From positions 57,530,593 to 57,594,592 of the forward strand of contig NC_057923.1 of NCBI RefSeq assembly GCF_018873765.1: 64,000 nt of DNA. The letters run 5' to 3'. Numbering within the stretch: the first letter of the stretch is position 1; every line of letters begins with the position of its first letter. Origin of the DNA: Telopea speciosissima (taxonomy: Eukaryota; Streptophyta; Magnoliopsida; Proteales; Proteaceae). Under the pieces are notes generated by a model that searched no databases, was not told the origin of the DNA, and saw only the letters and a list, made by a program, of their open reading frames with translations. Positions 23,275 through 37,200 of this stretch are shown one piece after another. A program made the position numbers and the translations under genes.

Positions 23275-23700
23275 AGCAATTTGCAATAGAAAACCGATAA
23301 AGGAGATCACACACGGACAGAAAACAAATTTACATGGTTCACTCAAGGTGGGCTACGTCCATAGCCGAATAATAAGTAGAGCTTCAACTATTCCAATGAT
23401 GAAATTACAAACCATCACCCCTTATATATAGAGTCACGCAGTACAATATAGAGGAAACCCTAATCCCCGAAAAAGGCCAAGTTGTCCTCCTCACTAAGGA
23501 CAAGACCCTCTTGGCAAGAACATTAGCAATAACATTACTAGCTCTTGGAATAAATTGAAAACAACTAAATTCAAAATAAGAAGATACATAATATCTTTAA
23601 CAATTGGCCGAATTGCTAGAGGAAAAGAAGAACCCGATTGCTAGGTCAAGATCACTTCTTAAGTATAATCGTCATACACCCTCTTTGTAGTCCTAGATCT
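23275..23700. repeat. Unclassified dispersed repeat
   Basis: The words 'aaatttacatggttcactcaaggtg' (as a motif) and 'ggctacgtccatag', followed by a TATA-like atatatag and a polypyrimidine-poor tail, resemble a transcribed repeat common in plant genomes, probably an LTR or its remnant. No coding frame or ends could be fixed. Confidence 0.3.
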
Positions 23701-25267
23701 TTAATGTTTTTTTTTTGCGACACCACATGAACTACTTCATTTGAACTAAAAGTTGAAAAAACAACTTACATTTGAACTAAAAGTTGAAAATCAATAAAAT
23801 CTCAATCTCATCTAACTTACCAAATGAAAGAACTAAATGTCTGTCCATAGACATTGAATATGCCCATTCATAAAAGCTGCTCCCTACATAGTTTCACTCT
23901 AGCCACCTTGATACCAAATTACTCAAAATAAATATATATTTCCAAACTACTTAAAAGAGAGCTTACTCTCTCACCATATATATGTTTTTCTGTATTTTTA
24001 CACCGGCTGCCTCCCTCATTGTCTCCTCTCCATACTTGACTGCCGCAAGCCGCGAGGTCCTCTAGAAAGAGACCCCAATCCCTAGCCGTCGACTCTCTTT
24101 CTCTCCCTCTAAAACGACTCCAGATGAAACCCCTTATAAGGGCCCTCATGAGTCGGGGTTTTAGGAAAATACTAGTTTAAACATGCAACACCCAGTAGGC
24201 CGAGGTTACTCCCTCTACTTCAATATTTAGTGAGAAGTCTGAGCAATTACTTTCTTGAAGAAAAGATAAAGAACCTAAACAGATACAGATGTAAATCGAA
24301 TCAAATCTGGATATTCAACTATCCATTAATATCACTGACTTGTGTAACCCAGACGTTTCCCCTGGCAGGTACAATTCGCTATAAATCCATGTCTCTTAGT
24401 TATGTCTTAGCTCTTTTCCTCATTCTTTAGAACCTGTTGAATCTTCAAGAACCCTCAAGATCATTAGCGATAAATTTTTATTATTAGTTGGATATCTATT
24501 CAAATCAAATAGATTATGTTCTGAATTATCCAAATTTGGATCCGAGTTCCCACTGATACGGATGCAAGGAGAAGCCAACATGCGTCCCAATTCGCTCCCC
24601 CAGGATACAACGATAAAAGAGATGTATCAAGATGTGTCCCAATGCCCAAAAAACTACCACCCAGTCCTATACTAAGGATGCCTGAAGTATGGTTTTGCAG
24701 TTAAAAGATGATGACAAAGAATTCACAGGAACCAAACAGTTAGGTAGCTTCCAGGTGCACACATATCACAAACACAAAAGACTCAGCTAATAAAATGCTT
24801 GATCATCTCCACAAATCAAACCAATGGAAGAAATCTTGAACATTAAATAAACTGCAATTAACTGTTAATTTGCAATATACCTCCTTGTGAACCAACGAAT
24901 ACCCTATAAAAAGTGAATTATCAAACCTACCAGTCCACCTGTGAATCACAAACTCGGTCCAACAAAGAGGGTCAAGAGGGAAGAGAGGGGGGGGGGGTGA
25001 TCTGGAACTAGTACAGTTCCTAAATATACCTTTCCTTGTAATGTTCCAGCTCCACCGTACTTCCACCACCCCAGACGAAACCATGTCCAATACATTTGCT
25101 GAAAAATAGCAGTACCCAACTCATATACAGGTTCTATCACTAAACCCGATTAGGGCCTACTAACAGCGTGAACCAATCACTATGAAATTGGCCTTGTTCT
25201 AACACCATTAAATACATATACGAAAGTAACAAATACATATGAATGAGACAGAGAGAGAGAGCACCTA

Positions 25268-28200
25268 TTATTTGATAATATCTGTATATGATGACCCCAA
25301 ACAATTTACTGGGATGGGCAAGGACAATATGCTGCTCCAATCAGCTTCAGATGGCAACCCCAACCAGTGACGGCCCCAAGATCTTTGCTCTCCCAGGCTT
25401 TTCAATTTAGTAGAAGTCTGGGGACCTGATAAAACCCGGGCTAAAGAATGCAACTGAGAGAGATTGTTGCATTTCCTTCTAAACCTCCTGCACTCTAGCC
25501 TAGATGCTTTCAAACTACTGCTTTTATTCAGCACACGTGAGAAATTGATTGAATCAGAGGTTTCCAAACGTCCAATAGAGCTCTCCTTGCATTGATCTGG
25601 AACTGTTACAGTTGCCAATGATCTTCCTCTCCTCCATGATAGGAATGATTGTTGCAGCTTAGATGGAACCTACAACAAGCAACAGGAACATCAAATTTGA
25701 CACATTACAATCTTCACCAAAAACCTGCACAAGATTGAGCAAATTACAGGATTCCTGTAGCTCCACGGGTATTTCTGTACGGGTTATGATTGAGCCAAAT
25801 ACATTATAAGAAGCCATCAAACATATGGGAGATATAGAACTTACGGTTGAAACAAAACCACAAGAAGCCAATGACAATGAAACTGTTGAAAAAGGAGAAT
25901 TCCCAGGTTTGTTTCCCTTGTCATCTTTTTCCAGGTCCCGATCTGCTACAACAGACCCAAAACTTGTTGGTGAATCTTCATCTTCGTCCTCATCTTCATC
26001 TTCATCCTCGTCTTCCTCAACCTCAGCTGAACCTATGTCATTTTTCTCAGCAGATGCAGAAGAGTCGTTTTCATCCTTCTCAGTCGTTTCAACTTTCTTC
26101 TCCTCCTCTTTCTCCTTTCTCTTCAGCTCTGTTTCCAAGTCTTCAACAGCTTCTTCCAGACACAATTCAGCCTCTATCAATTCAAGCTCTTGTTCTATCA
26201 GCTTGAGCTTCATTTCACTTTCCCTCTTCTTCTCTTCACTCCACCTCTCCAGTTTATCAAATACTGGCTTGCATGCATTATCCACCTTCGTTACAAGACA
26301 TTTCCAGAAGCCTTCCTTCGGCTGAGTTACAACCCGGCCATAGAACTCATCAAAGCCAAGTGGCAGGAACTTGGCCTTTTCAGGGTCCACATCTTCCCCT
26401 TCTTTAAGAGGTGGCTGCCAAAACAAGCGGATCCCATGCTCCTCATCTTCAACAAAATTGATCAGACGACCTGTCCTTGTATGTAGAATAATTGGATCTT
26501 CAGTATATATTAGCTTTGATGGATCTTCAGGGTCAGGCTCTGGTTCCTTGTTTAGGAGAACAAATTCTGGACTCTCATCTAAATAAGCAAAAAACTCAAT
26601 ACATCAGTTTAAAGCCTTTTCAGTTGACCATTGATGTATAAAATAGAATTCAGTATAAACCCAATAAGAGAAAGCATGGTAAACAACAAAGAAAATTAAA
26701 CACTGAAAATCATTAAATTTAGATGGATTGTAGCTTCCATTGATAAAAAGAAAGCAAGCATTACTGTTTATGAACCTCATAGGGCATCCAAACCATTTAC
26801 AAAATAAATTTTAACACGAAAACTTGGTTTGGTTGCATGATATTTGTGATGTAGATTTTGATTTGGCAGCCATGCGGAAGGCCAGTCAACTCTATTGTTC
26901 GGCCAAAAATCCTTGCATGTATGATCTGCACTTCATTCCTAAACTCCTTTGCTCTTGTTCATCGCTGATGATGAAAACCATTGCCAGTGAAGGGAATAAA
27001 CATTGTCAAGGTTTGAACTTCAAACTATTGGAAGAGAACCACTTAAAATACAAGCTTATTAATATCTCAAGGCTAGTTATGCAGCCAAGAGATCGAAAAA
27101 ACCTTTATATTTCTTAGGGTAATGGACACAAGGGCACTGGTGAAGAGGGGAGGGGGGGGGGAATGGGTGCAATACCCCCATGCCATGAAAGTATGGTTGT
27201 TATATACTAGATAAGTGTGACAGGATGGTGGGGATGCTCAAAATCCATGAGTTTCCCCCCACCCCCCAAAAAAAAAAAAACAAAACAAAACAGGGCAACA
27301 CCACCTCCATCCCCGATATACTGAAACTGTGAAGAATGCCATCTAGTGAATTTTCTGTGCATGGACCATGAAACCAAGTTTGCTACACGTTTAATCAATT
27401 TGAGCCTACTAGAGACTAATCAAGCCATTCCAACCGTCAGATAGACTAGGCATCCTCTGGATTGGCTATGTATCAAATTTGGTGGTAATCTTGAATCGCA
27501 TGGCCTATCATGTGTTGACTCTCCCTTTTTTTATCTGGCAACATAATTTTTTTGACAAAAAAAATAATGAAATTTCGATCATCTTTCGAAGGTTGATCAC
27601 ACTACATGGAATCCTCAACTTCACAATTCAAACCCATTCAATTTGTGAGCCCCATTAAAGAGACCTTTCAGATCTCTCGAGTCTTGGTTTCTTAATCCTA
27701 ATCCAACCAGGACTTAAAAACTGACCAAAAATATGACTAAAGACTCAGAATAGAAACTCGCTAAAAATCGTATTACACTAACATAGTAGTAGTAACTTGT
27801 GTATTAAAACCAAGGTGTAAAGTATTGGTATCATTCAGTGTATCAGGAGGGTGATTTTAAGAGGTGCATTGGAGAAACATTAATAGACACAAGATATGCA
27901 TGGAAACACTTAAGATACATGCAAAATACTGTTTTAAAGCATAGTACACATTAAATAAGCGGTAATTAGGTCCAACCATAGAAAGTTATGTGGTCAGACC
28001 CAATATCCGCCACGTGGCAGATCAGCGAGAGCCCAAATTTTGTGTACAAGTATGCCCCATGATACCTTGATTACCTGTCAATTTTGAAATCAGTAAGAGT
28101 TGGAGATGTGGCAGTATAAAGTTTTGAAGATTCATTACATTTATAAAAAAAAAAATGTATCGTTAAAAATACAACAGAAAGATGTCGATTCATGCGTGAT

Positions 28201-31200
28201 AAAATGATTAAGTTTTCCTGTTTAAATTGCTGTGTAACCAATCTAGACCAAGCCCTTTCTATTTAATGGTTGGATTTGCCAAATCATCCTTCCACGTGGC
28301 ACATTAGATGGCAGCACGGATGGTGGTGGTAACTGCTGCTGCCGCTGGCTGGTGGTGGTGCAGTGGCTACTGCTGAGGCTGCTGAGCGCCTTGGCCCATC
28401 TCAGGCCGTATTGCCCGTCTCATTTGATACAAGTCGATTCAACCCAAGACACTATTTTTTCTGTACCGTTTCGTTAGGTATCGTGTCGATAAGGATGATT
28501 GATACACTGAATGAAGCAAATAGAAAAAACTGGATTTACCATAAATAGGGAATCTCAAATTACTAAAAAAGATTAACATTACAGCAATAGAGATGCTCTC
28601 TGCATTCTAACATTACTACTCTATGTAGAGCACCTGTTAGTCTTATATTTTGTCCTAGGAGACACCAAAGAGGTGCCCACAGCAACAGTGGGAAATGACT
28701 TTCCTCTTTTCTTAATTTAGGTTCAGATGTTTGAGTTTAATAACAGCCCAAAGGGACATCAAACATTCCAGTGTTGGGCAATGGGTGTATACACATATAT
28801 GCATATGATATATCGTCAATAAACCTAAGGTCCAAGTTGAGGGAGCGTGGCACCATCAAGTGGAATTCCAATACCTACATCCAATTGTACTCCCAACTTA
28901 ATTATGTTTAGACACCTGCATTAGCTTGGGATTAATGATTACCTTTCGACCACCAATACTCTAGTTCAGCAGGCATTGGGATCCTAAGAGGAGCTTTATA
29001 GAAGGAATTCAACCACATTTGTCTTTCCTCATCGACCTCATGTACATATAATTTCCAATAATCAGGAGTCTGCCATAAAAACATTATTAGTTTTTCTAAC
29101 TTTAAATGCCCAAAGTAAAGATTAATTTTATTTCATTACCAAAAAAGTGAATCATGACTTACTTCATAGAACTGATTAATGAACCCGGGTGCCATCCATA
29201 CATCTTCCTCCTCATAGAAATATGGGTGCTGGGGATCACTATAGGGACCCCTCTCTTCCCTTACCACTGCACAGGATCAAATGAAAAGAGTTATATAATA
29301 ACGAAGTGAACCACATGCAACCACAACACAGTAATTAGATTGGTGCTGCACTTAAACCTCTTCTTCATTAACTAAATTAGATTCACCGGACAGGAGAAAC
29401 CTAAGTTCCTATCTTCTCATGTAGCTTCAGCACATGAATCATGTCAATTTCTAAGATCAATTCAACCAAGTCAATTATTAGGTCATTCATTTTCCCTATA
29501 TACACAGAGCAGCACCAACTTGACCAGTTGATCATACAAGTTCTAGTTTGACTTGTCAAGATTCTTCAACACCATACTACCTAAATACCATAACAGATTG
29601 TTAAGTATAGATAATATAATATCCAGTTGCTACATATGTAGAAATTGCAAAGTTCTAGTGTTGCTATGGTGTGAGGCTAAGTTTCAGAGTTATTAAGGGC
29701 GTGAGCCGCACCCATGACACAAAGGCCTATTGGCACCTGAGGCATGAAATGTGTAGCAAAACAAGCACTGGTATTCAGCACCTATACACAAGAAAGAGAA
29801 AAAGAAGAAGAAAGGGGAAAGCTAGAGCCACAATAGGAAGAGACTGAAGTTGTTCTATCGTGGTCTAGTTCCCTGTTTATAGTAACTTAGAATATACTCT
29901 TAGTAGGTTTCCTACTAAGATTCAAGTCTAAATTTGTAACCTAACTCTAATAACAGTAAAAGTAAAATAACTAAGGACCAATTCACAACTCAACACTGCC
30001 GTATTATCCCAACGTCACACTATCCCACGGTATACTACCACACGATACACTTCAACACTCCCCCCCCCCCCCTTCAACCTGGAATATATATACACCATAC
30101 CTAGCTTGGAACAACCACTAAGAAAGGCAGGCCCGAACAACACCTTGGTGAATATATCTCCAAGTTGATTGCTGGAGTTGACAAACAGAGTAGATATAAG
30201 TTTTGCATAACAACATTCCTGACAAAATGATAGTCGACATCAATATACTTAGTCCTCTCTGGGAAAAAAGGATTACTGGCAAAGTGGCAATAATAATCGC
30301 AACTTGATTACCACAATAAATCTTCATAGGTTCAGTACCTAAGAACCCCAACTCTTGGATGAGAGATTTCAGTTACATCATTTCAGTTGCCGTATAGCTC
30401 TGAATTCAGCCCCTACACTTGACCGAGCCACTGTAGTCTGTTTTTGAGTCTTCTATATAAGTTTGTAAGGGAGGCCAGCATTGTACACGAATTTGATTAA
30501 TGAAATATTGACTTTAGCCTTTGTGAAAATCCTGAGATAGGATGGGTGAGATGCCCAGGCTGAGATAGCCTTCCCTTGCCCATTCCCTTCTATCTGTTCT
30601 TGATTCCAAACCCTAATTTCTGTTAAATTGAGTTCAAGAGTGCTACAAGCTTCTGGGAGTTTCTTTATATCTACAATATCATTCAATTGCAGCTCCAATG
30701 GCTTCAACAGGTTATTAGTTTTGTGGGATTCTTTCTTTTGGTTATCTTTTGAGATCTCATCATTCTTCTCCAATTGAGTTGCCATTTGAGTTCCCATTGT
30801 TCTCTTGGTTTCCAACCAATATCTTTTGTTATCTATTGAGATCTCATCAACTATTGGAGGGTTTTTCTATTTGATCCTGCCTGGGATTAGACCTATTCAG
30901 GTTCTAGTCTTACATTACAACCCCAATTGAGTTGGGAAATCTTCCAAGTGGAAGAAACTGAGGATGATCCCCTGTATGAGTGGGACAGGGATTGAAGTGA
31001 GCCTGTATTAGATGAGGCTATGGTTCGGCCCAATAACAAGATTGCTTTATAGATGGGTGCTAACATCGAGGAGTATATGGTAGCAGAGGGCACAGTTAAC
31101 TCATAGACCCCGCATCCGTTTGAGACCCACCCTAGTAGTGGTGGAGATGATGACGAAGAGGAGTGGTTGCATTCCTCAAACACTACTCACACACCTTCCC

Positions 31201-34200
31201 CGACTCAGGGCCATGATGATGGTGGTGGTGGTGGTGTGTCTGATGATAGTGATAGATTAGCAGCCTTATGCTAAGAGGACCAGATGATTCAAGATCCGGA
31301 GCCAGAGCTAAACCCAGAGCCCATCAGCTTCATAGGGGAGACTCAGTTTGATCATGCCACCCATGATGAGGATCACGGTGCACGTACCAGGAGAGCCTAC
31401 ATGAGGTCCACGCAGGCGGTTCAGACCTGAGGAGGAGGCAGCTGGGATGGGCATGGATATATCCAGCTTGTCTTGCACAATGGTGAATTTGGGGGAGAGT
31501 AGAGGATTTGGGCATTGGCGTGCATTTTCCTTAATAGAAGAGAGCCCTAGTATCACATGTTGGGTATGGACCATAAGGTGGATATGCTGGTGGTGATGCA
31601 GATATGACTTATATTCGAAAGAAGAAGAAGTCAAAGCTGTCCAAGTAGTATAGTAGTTATTTACTTAGTTTTATTTGATGTAATAAGTCATGTGACTACT
31701 TAAACCCTAAATATCCACATAATTCCCTTGTCAAAAACCTAACCCTCTAACCCAACCAAACTTGCTACCGATTTTGTTTAGCAACCCTAGACTTGTTCAA
31801 ACTTAACGAAACCTTCACTGAAAGACACCCCTACATCAACTTACCCTAAACCTACCATCAAACCCTAACCAAGGTTTAAAGTATCGGTATCGGGTATCGT
31901 ATCAATTGGGCAATTTCAAGAGACATATCGTATCATATCGTCTCGTATCGGAGATACGTATCAATCGGTGCAGAACATAGTTGTCATGGCATCCTGGCGC
32001 TGGAGAAGCCTACATGGCGACCTACGCCATGGCGTCTTCTTCCTATCTCTCTTTCCCTCTTCGATTTCTGCCTTCCCTCTTCGATTTCTTCTTTCCCTCT
32101 TCGATTTCTTCTTTCCCTCTTCGATTTCTTCTTTATTTCTTCTTTCCCTCTTCGATTTCTTCTTCCTGTCTCTCTTTCCCTCTTCGATTTCTTCTTCCTG
32201 TCTCTCTGTCTCTGTTTTGCAACTAAGAAGTCACCAGATCTGATTCCAGGAATTAAATACTCCTTGCTTAGTTGATTTCTGTGATGAGTTCTTGCTGGAA
32301 TTGATAGAACATGATGTGGCGATGCTTTGCTTGAAGGTTTAGACTGGACCGAGAAGAGTTGAAGGAGTTATCTCCTTCGTACTTTGCCTTTTTCCGTCCC
32401 AGGTTGAAGATAACCATAAATCCGATCGTGGGTTATTACAAACCCTTATTTTTTCCTTTTTCCTAACGTACATCCCTCCAAGTTTACCCTTAGTCATTAA
32501 ATCAAAACCCTTTTATGCCCTTTCTTAGATTCTGCTTAATTACAAGATTGCCATCCTTAAAACTTGAGAAACAATAGAGAAAAAATAAAACATGGCTTGA
32601 GTATACATCTATTAAACCATTAAAAATAGAGAAAATAAAAAATAAAACATGGTCGACATGCTCGCCATGGTGGGCGACATGTCGATATATCGACGTGACA
32701 CCCCTCCACTGACTTGGATCGCCGTGATGCCATGACAACTATGGTGCAGAAACGCATGAAAATGATCAAAATACACTTTTGGACACAAAAAACAATATAA
32801 CAAGCAATATATGTCATATATCATGTATATACACTAAGAATTGTGAATAATGTATGACCAGACAAGTGCGACACTTTTAAATTGTTATAAAAAATGAGAT
32901 TTCTTACATGCAGAGTTACTCTATTACCATGAAGAATGTCGGGGTGGATCAAACTCATGTCTGTAAGGGTCTTCAAGAATAAGAGCAACTAGGATGATGT
33001 TGTGTACTGACTGAACATTAGCACAATACTGATCCTTAAGGAAGCCATTTTCGGTTTTGGGTGAAAAATGGTGGATTTGAGTTCAAGTCTTTGCAAATGT
33101 ATACAAAGTATGCATCTAATAGTTAGTTGAACCTTTTCTCCTTGAATCATAGCAAAAAAAAGAACTGAAATGCAAGATTTGAAGCAAAAGATCAAGTTTT
33201 TTGAAAAACACCTACCTTTTTCCCTTCAAGTGTTGAGTATGTCTTGTATTCCAAGGATTCGAGTGCAATGTGGATCCGACCCGACCCGACATATTTTGTG
33301 GCGCGACCCGAAGGGAGAAAAAGTTGAGATTTAGTTCGTGATTAAATCTAGTTCGTGATCAAAATACACATGAAAATACACTTTTGGGGGTTCTGGTTCG
33401 TGTTTGGTGTAAAATATGAAGAAAGGCATGTGTATCGATACGTATCGATATGTATCAACCGATACATATCGATACATTTAAAAACCCAAACAAACGGTAA
33501 TATTAGTACGAATAGAGTGTATTGATACGTATCGACTGTATCGTATCATATCGACACATCGGTCTATGGTCTATACATATCGATACACTCGATACAATAT
33601 CAATATATATATATATATATATTTAAAAACGAGACATATCGGTCAGTATTGTATCGATACCAACCGATATCGATACATATCGGCCGATACGATACAATAC
33701 AGACCGATACTTTAAACCATGACCCTAACCCTAATTTGACCAAAATAAACTATTTTGACCAAATTAAACTACCTGTTCAAATCAGATCTGGTTGTTGGCT
33801 CCTAGTTTGATTATTCAAACCTAGGACTACATTAGGTGGACCATCCTTTGAGAGCACCAGTTCATTTGGATACGTGGTTGTGCTTCATTTGGATATGGGG
33901 GTGGGTTAGATGTAGGGGTGTCAATAATACCCGGCTGGCCCGAACCCGCCCTGAGCCCGGCCCGAACCCGACCCTGATCTGCTAGCCCGAAGGGCGGGTC
34001 AGGGTTGAGATTTTGGCTGACCCTGGCAGGGTCGGGTCGGGTCGGGCTCAAGATGGCGGGCCTAGCCCGGCCCGGCCCTGACCCGACCCTGAATTCTTTA
34101 TAAGCCTTTATATGGCTGAAAATACCAAAATACCCCTAAGAGTGATAAATAACCCTAATCCCATATGGCCATATTCCCTTTTTGTTTTCACTTTTCACAT

Positions 34201-37200
34201 TTTCAGTCTTCCCGTTCTTCTTCTTCATCCACGAGAAGCTGAGAAAGCCGCCGCTCGACGACTAGCAGCCTTCTTCTTCCTCGGTTCCTCCTTCCCAAAT
34301 TCGCATCAAGGACTCAAGGTATGTTCTAATATTCAGCACTTCATTCTTATTTGGGTCTTTCCCCATCCTCGCAACAGTGCTGCTAGTATGCGTGGATTCA
34401 GATCTGAAATGCATCTCTCTTGAGTCTTGATCTGTGTCTGTGTTTGTTGTTTTTTAAATCTTTAAATCTTCCACAACACAAGCATTCTCTTTTTTTGGTA
34501 TGAGGGTGAGAAGTGTATGATTAACTCTTGGAGGAATGTATGAAGAAGAGAAAAAATGATGCACAAAGTTAAAAATTTCAGGATTAACTATATCCCAACA
34601 ATGATGATAAAAACCAGCAGATAAAGCATCAACCCCAGGAGATTTAAGGGCTTCAATGCTAAACACTGCTGTTTGTATTTCATCGAGGGTTGGAGTGGAG
34701 GATAAGGATAGAAAACCCTGAGAAAATTGGGGTAGTGAAAATAAGCATTCAATGAAGGATGAATCAAGAGGATTGGATGAGATTAAAATTTCCTTGAAAT
34801 GGGTTGCAAAGAGATGTGAAATTTCTGGGGCTAAGGTAATTGTTTTGCCTTCAAAATTCTTAAGAAAATAAATCCTCCTTGATCGAAGATTTTGTTTAGC
34901 AAAGGAGTGGTAATATCGAGTATTTCTATCTCCATCTGAAATATATGATTGTCTGGATTTCTGGAGCCAGAAAGTCTCCTCTGCTTCAAGTATGAACTTA
35001 AGAGTCTTATAGGCCTCCTGTAAGTGGGAATAAGATTGGTCTATCAAAGTAGAACCTTCCAAGGATCGAATTTTTTCAAAAGCCTCATTTTTTATCTTCT
35101 CCAATCTTCCAAATACCTTGACATTCCAGTCTTTCAATCTGAGTGAGATTCCATTTAATTTAACCATCAGGTTCTCAGCTTGGATATCTCCCCAAGAAGA
35201 AGCAACGTATTTTTGGAATTCCGGGTGATTAACCCAAGCCAATTTGAAATGAAATTTTCCTGAAAGACATCTGAGGGGAATTGGAGTTTAGAAGTAAAGG
35301 ATTGTGGTCAGATCCCATTGAGGATAGAGTTTGAAGAGAGGCAAAATGCCAAACAGATAGCCACTCTTTAGAGACCAAACATCTATCCAAGTGTTCAAGT
35401 ACACAGTTAGGTGGTTTCCTACAATTTCTTCAAGTAAACCAGGGTCCTGTAGGATAGATTTCTTCTAAACAGAAATCATAAATGATGGAGTTAAGGGAAG
35501 CAGCAAAAGGAGAAGTTAGAATGAAAGGGGTACCCCCGAATTTATCATCTTGGCTTAGGACTTCATTAAAATCACCAATAATCATAAAAGGGTAGGTTAG
35601 ATTTACAAGAAACTATGATGAGATCACTTTTAATTTTTTTTAAAGGATTTGTTTTGTTATACTCTTAGATGATAGATATAGAGTCAAAGTATCAGACTTT
35701 GGCACCACTTTCTAGTGTTTAGTAGTAAATTTACACTAGTAAATTAATTTAACTTAGGGAAAATTACATCCCCTCCCCTGTACTTTGTCTTAATTACACG
35801 TTCTTCCCTTTGATTTTCCCACCTTACATATGATTCCCCTGTAGTTTTCAAAAAATTACTAAGACCTCCCCTACCGTTAGCCTCCATCTGTTAAGTTGTG
35901 ATGTGGCGTATTTATATTACAGAGTCCAAATGAAGGGGATAGGGGACCAGGAAAGAGGAAAAATCCAATAACAACCCAGTATGATAGAATAAATACACAA
36001 AATCTGCATATTAACAGCTATCTCGGAAAAGAGATCACTTCACTCTAAATAATGCAATGGGAAAGATCTCCCCTGCTACTTATATTAGATGAACTAGCTT
36101 GAGAAGGGAGGGACAAAGAGAGTGGATAAGGGTGTGATAAGATGGTTTTTTGTGGAGAGGGAAGGGTTCTTATAATGGGTGTGAAAGAGTGATGCTTTCA
36201 GATCAGATCTACATATAGAGCAAGTCTCCTTCTTCATTAATGTATCAATCTGAGTGGGAGCTCATCACTCACACCATGTATCAATCATATAGAGCAAGTC
36301 TCCTTCTTCTTCACTATTTTCTTCAACTTATTGTTTCAAAGATCTTACACATGTCTGGATTTTTGAATTTGTACAGATCTCAATGGAGGAAAACTCAAAT
36401 CCAAGGCAGCCAAACTCAAGTTCAAATCATCCAAATTCAAATCCAGTTGAATCAAGCTCTAAGGATCCTGTGACAAGCTCTACAAAGGCACAACCAAACT
36501 CTAATGCGTCTGAGGTATCTTCTAATCCCCTCACTATAGGGTCATCTAGTGTTTGGAATCACTTCACTAAAGTTATACCTCCTAGTGGTTCAAAAGCTAC
36601 TAAGTGTACATGCAAGTATTGCCACAAGGAATTTGGTTGTGCAAGTGAACATGGTACTAGTTCACTAAAACGACATTTGGATAGATGTCTTCTGTGTCCA
36701 AGTAGTGAAAAAAATAAGAAGCAAAAACTTTTGGATTTTAAAGTTGACACGAGTGATGGTAAGAGTACAATCACTAGTATCTTAGCTTGGAAATTTGATT
36801 ATGAATTGTGTAGAAAGGCGCTTGCTCGCATGATTATTATGGATGAATTACCATTTATATTTGTAGAGCGGGACGGGTTTAGAGATTTTTGTAAGGCTTT
36901 ACAGCCTAGGTTTAATACTTTGACCCGTATCTTGTGGCACAAGATTGCTTGCAATTGTATCCGGGGAGAAAAAGAAGTTGCAAGATTTGTTTAAGAGAAG
37001 CGCTCAACGGTGTCCTCACCACGAGATATGTGGACTTCTATCCAAAATCTTGGTTATTTGTGCCTCACAAAGACATTACATTGACCGAATTGGAAATTGC
37101 AAAAGAAAATCATTAACTTTTGCGTAGTCCCATCACCACATACTGGTGAAGCAATTAGTAATGCCCTTGAGCTGTGTTTGATTGATTGGGGGTTGGATAA

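Larger units (their letters stand above)
31870..33721. mobile_element. Non-autonomous hAT element, 1,852 bp
   Basis: The ends are inverted copies: caaggtttaaagtatcggta on the left, and on the right the reverse complement of catggtttaaagtatcggtc. The flanks are a perfect 8-bp duplication, accctaac, at 31862-31869 and 33722-33729, the hAT hallmark. The interior is non-coding and rich in 'gatacgtatcgatac' palindromic words near the right end. A second element is nested inside at 31976-32743. Confidence 0.88.

Noticed and set aside
25825..26325. Plus-strand Ser-rich frame opposite the TIC100 acidic exon
   Set aside because: Shadow of the Asp/Glu run on the coding strand; the minus strand has the family match and splice sites.
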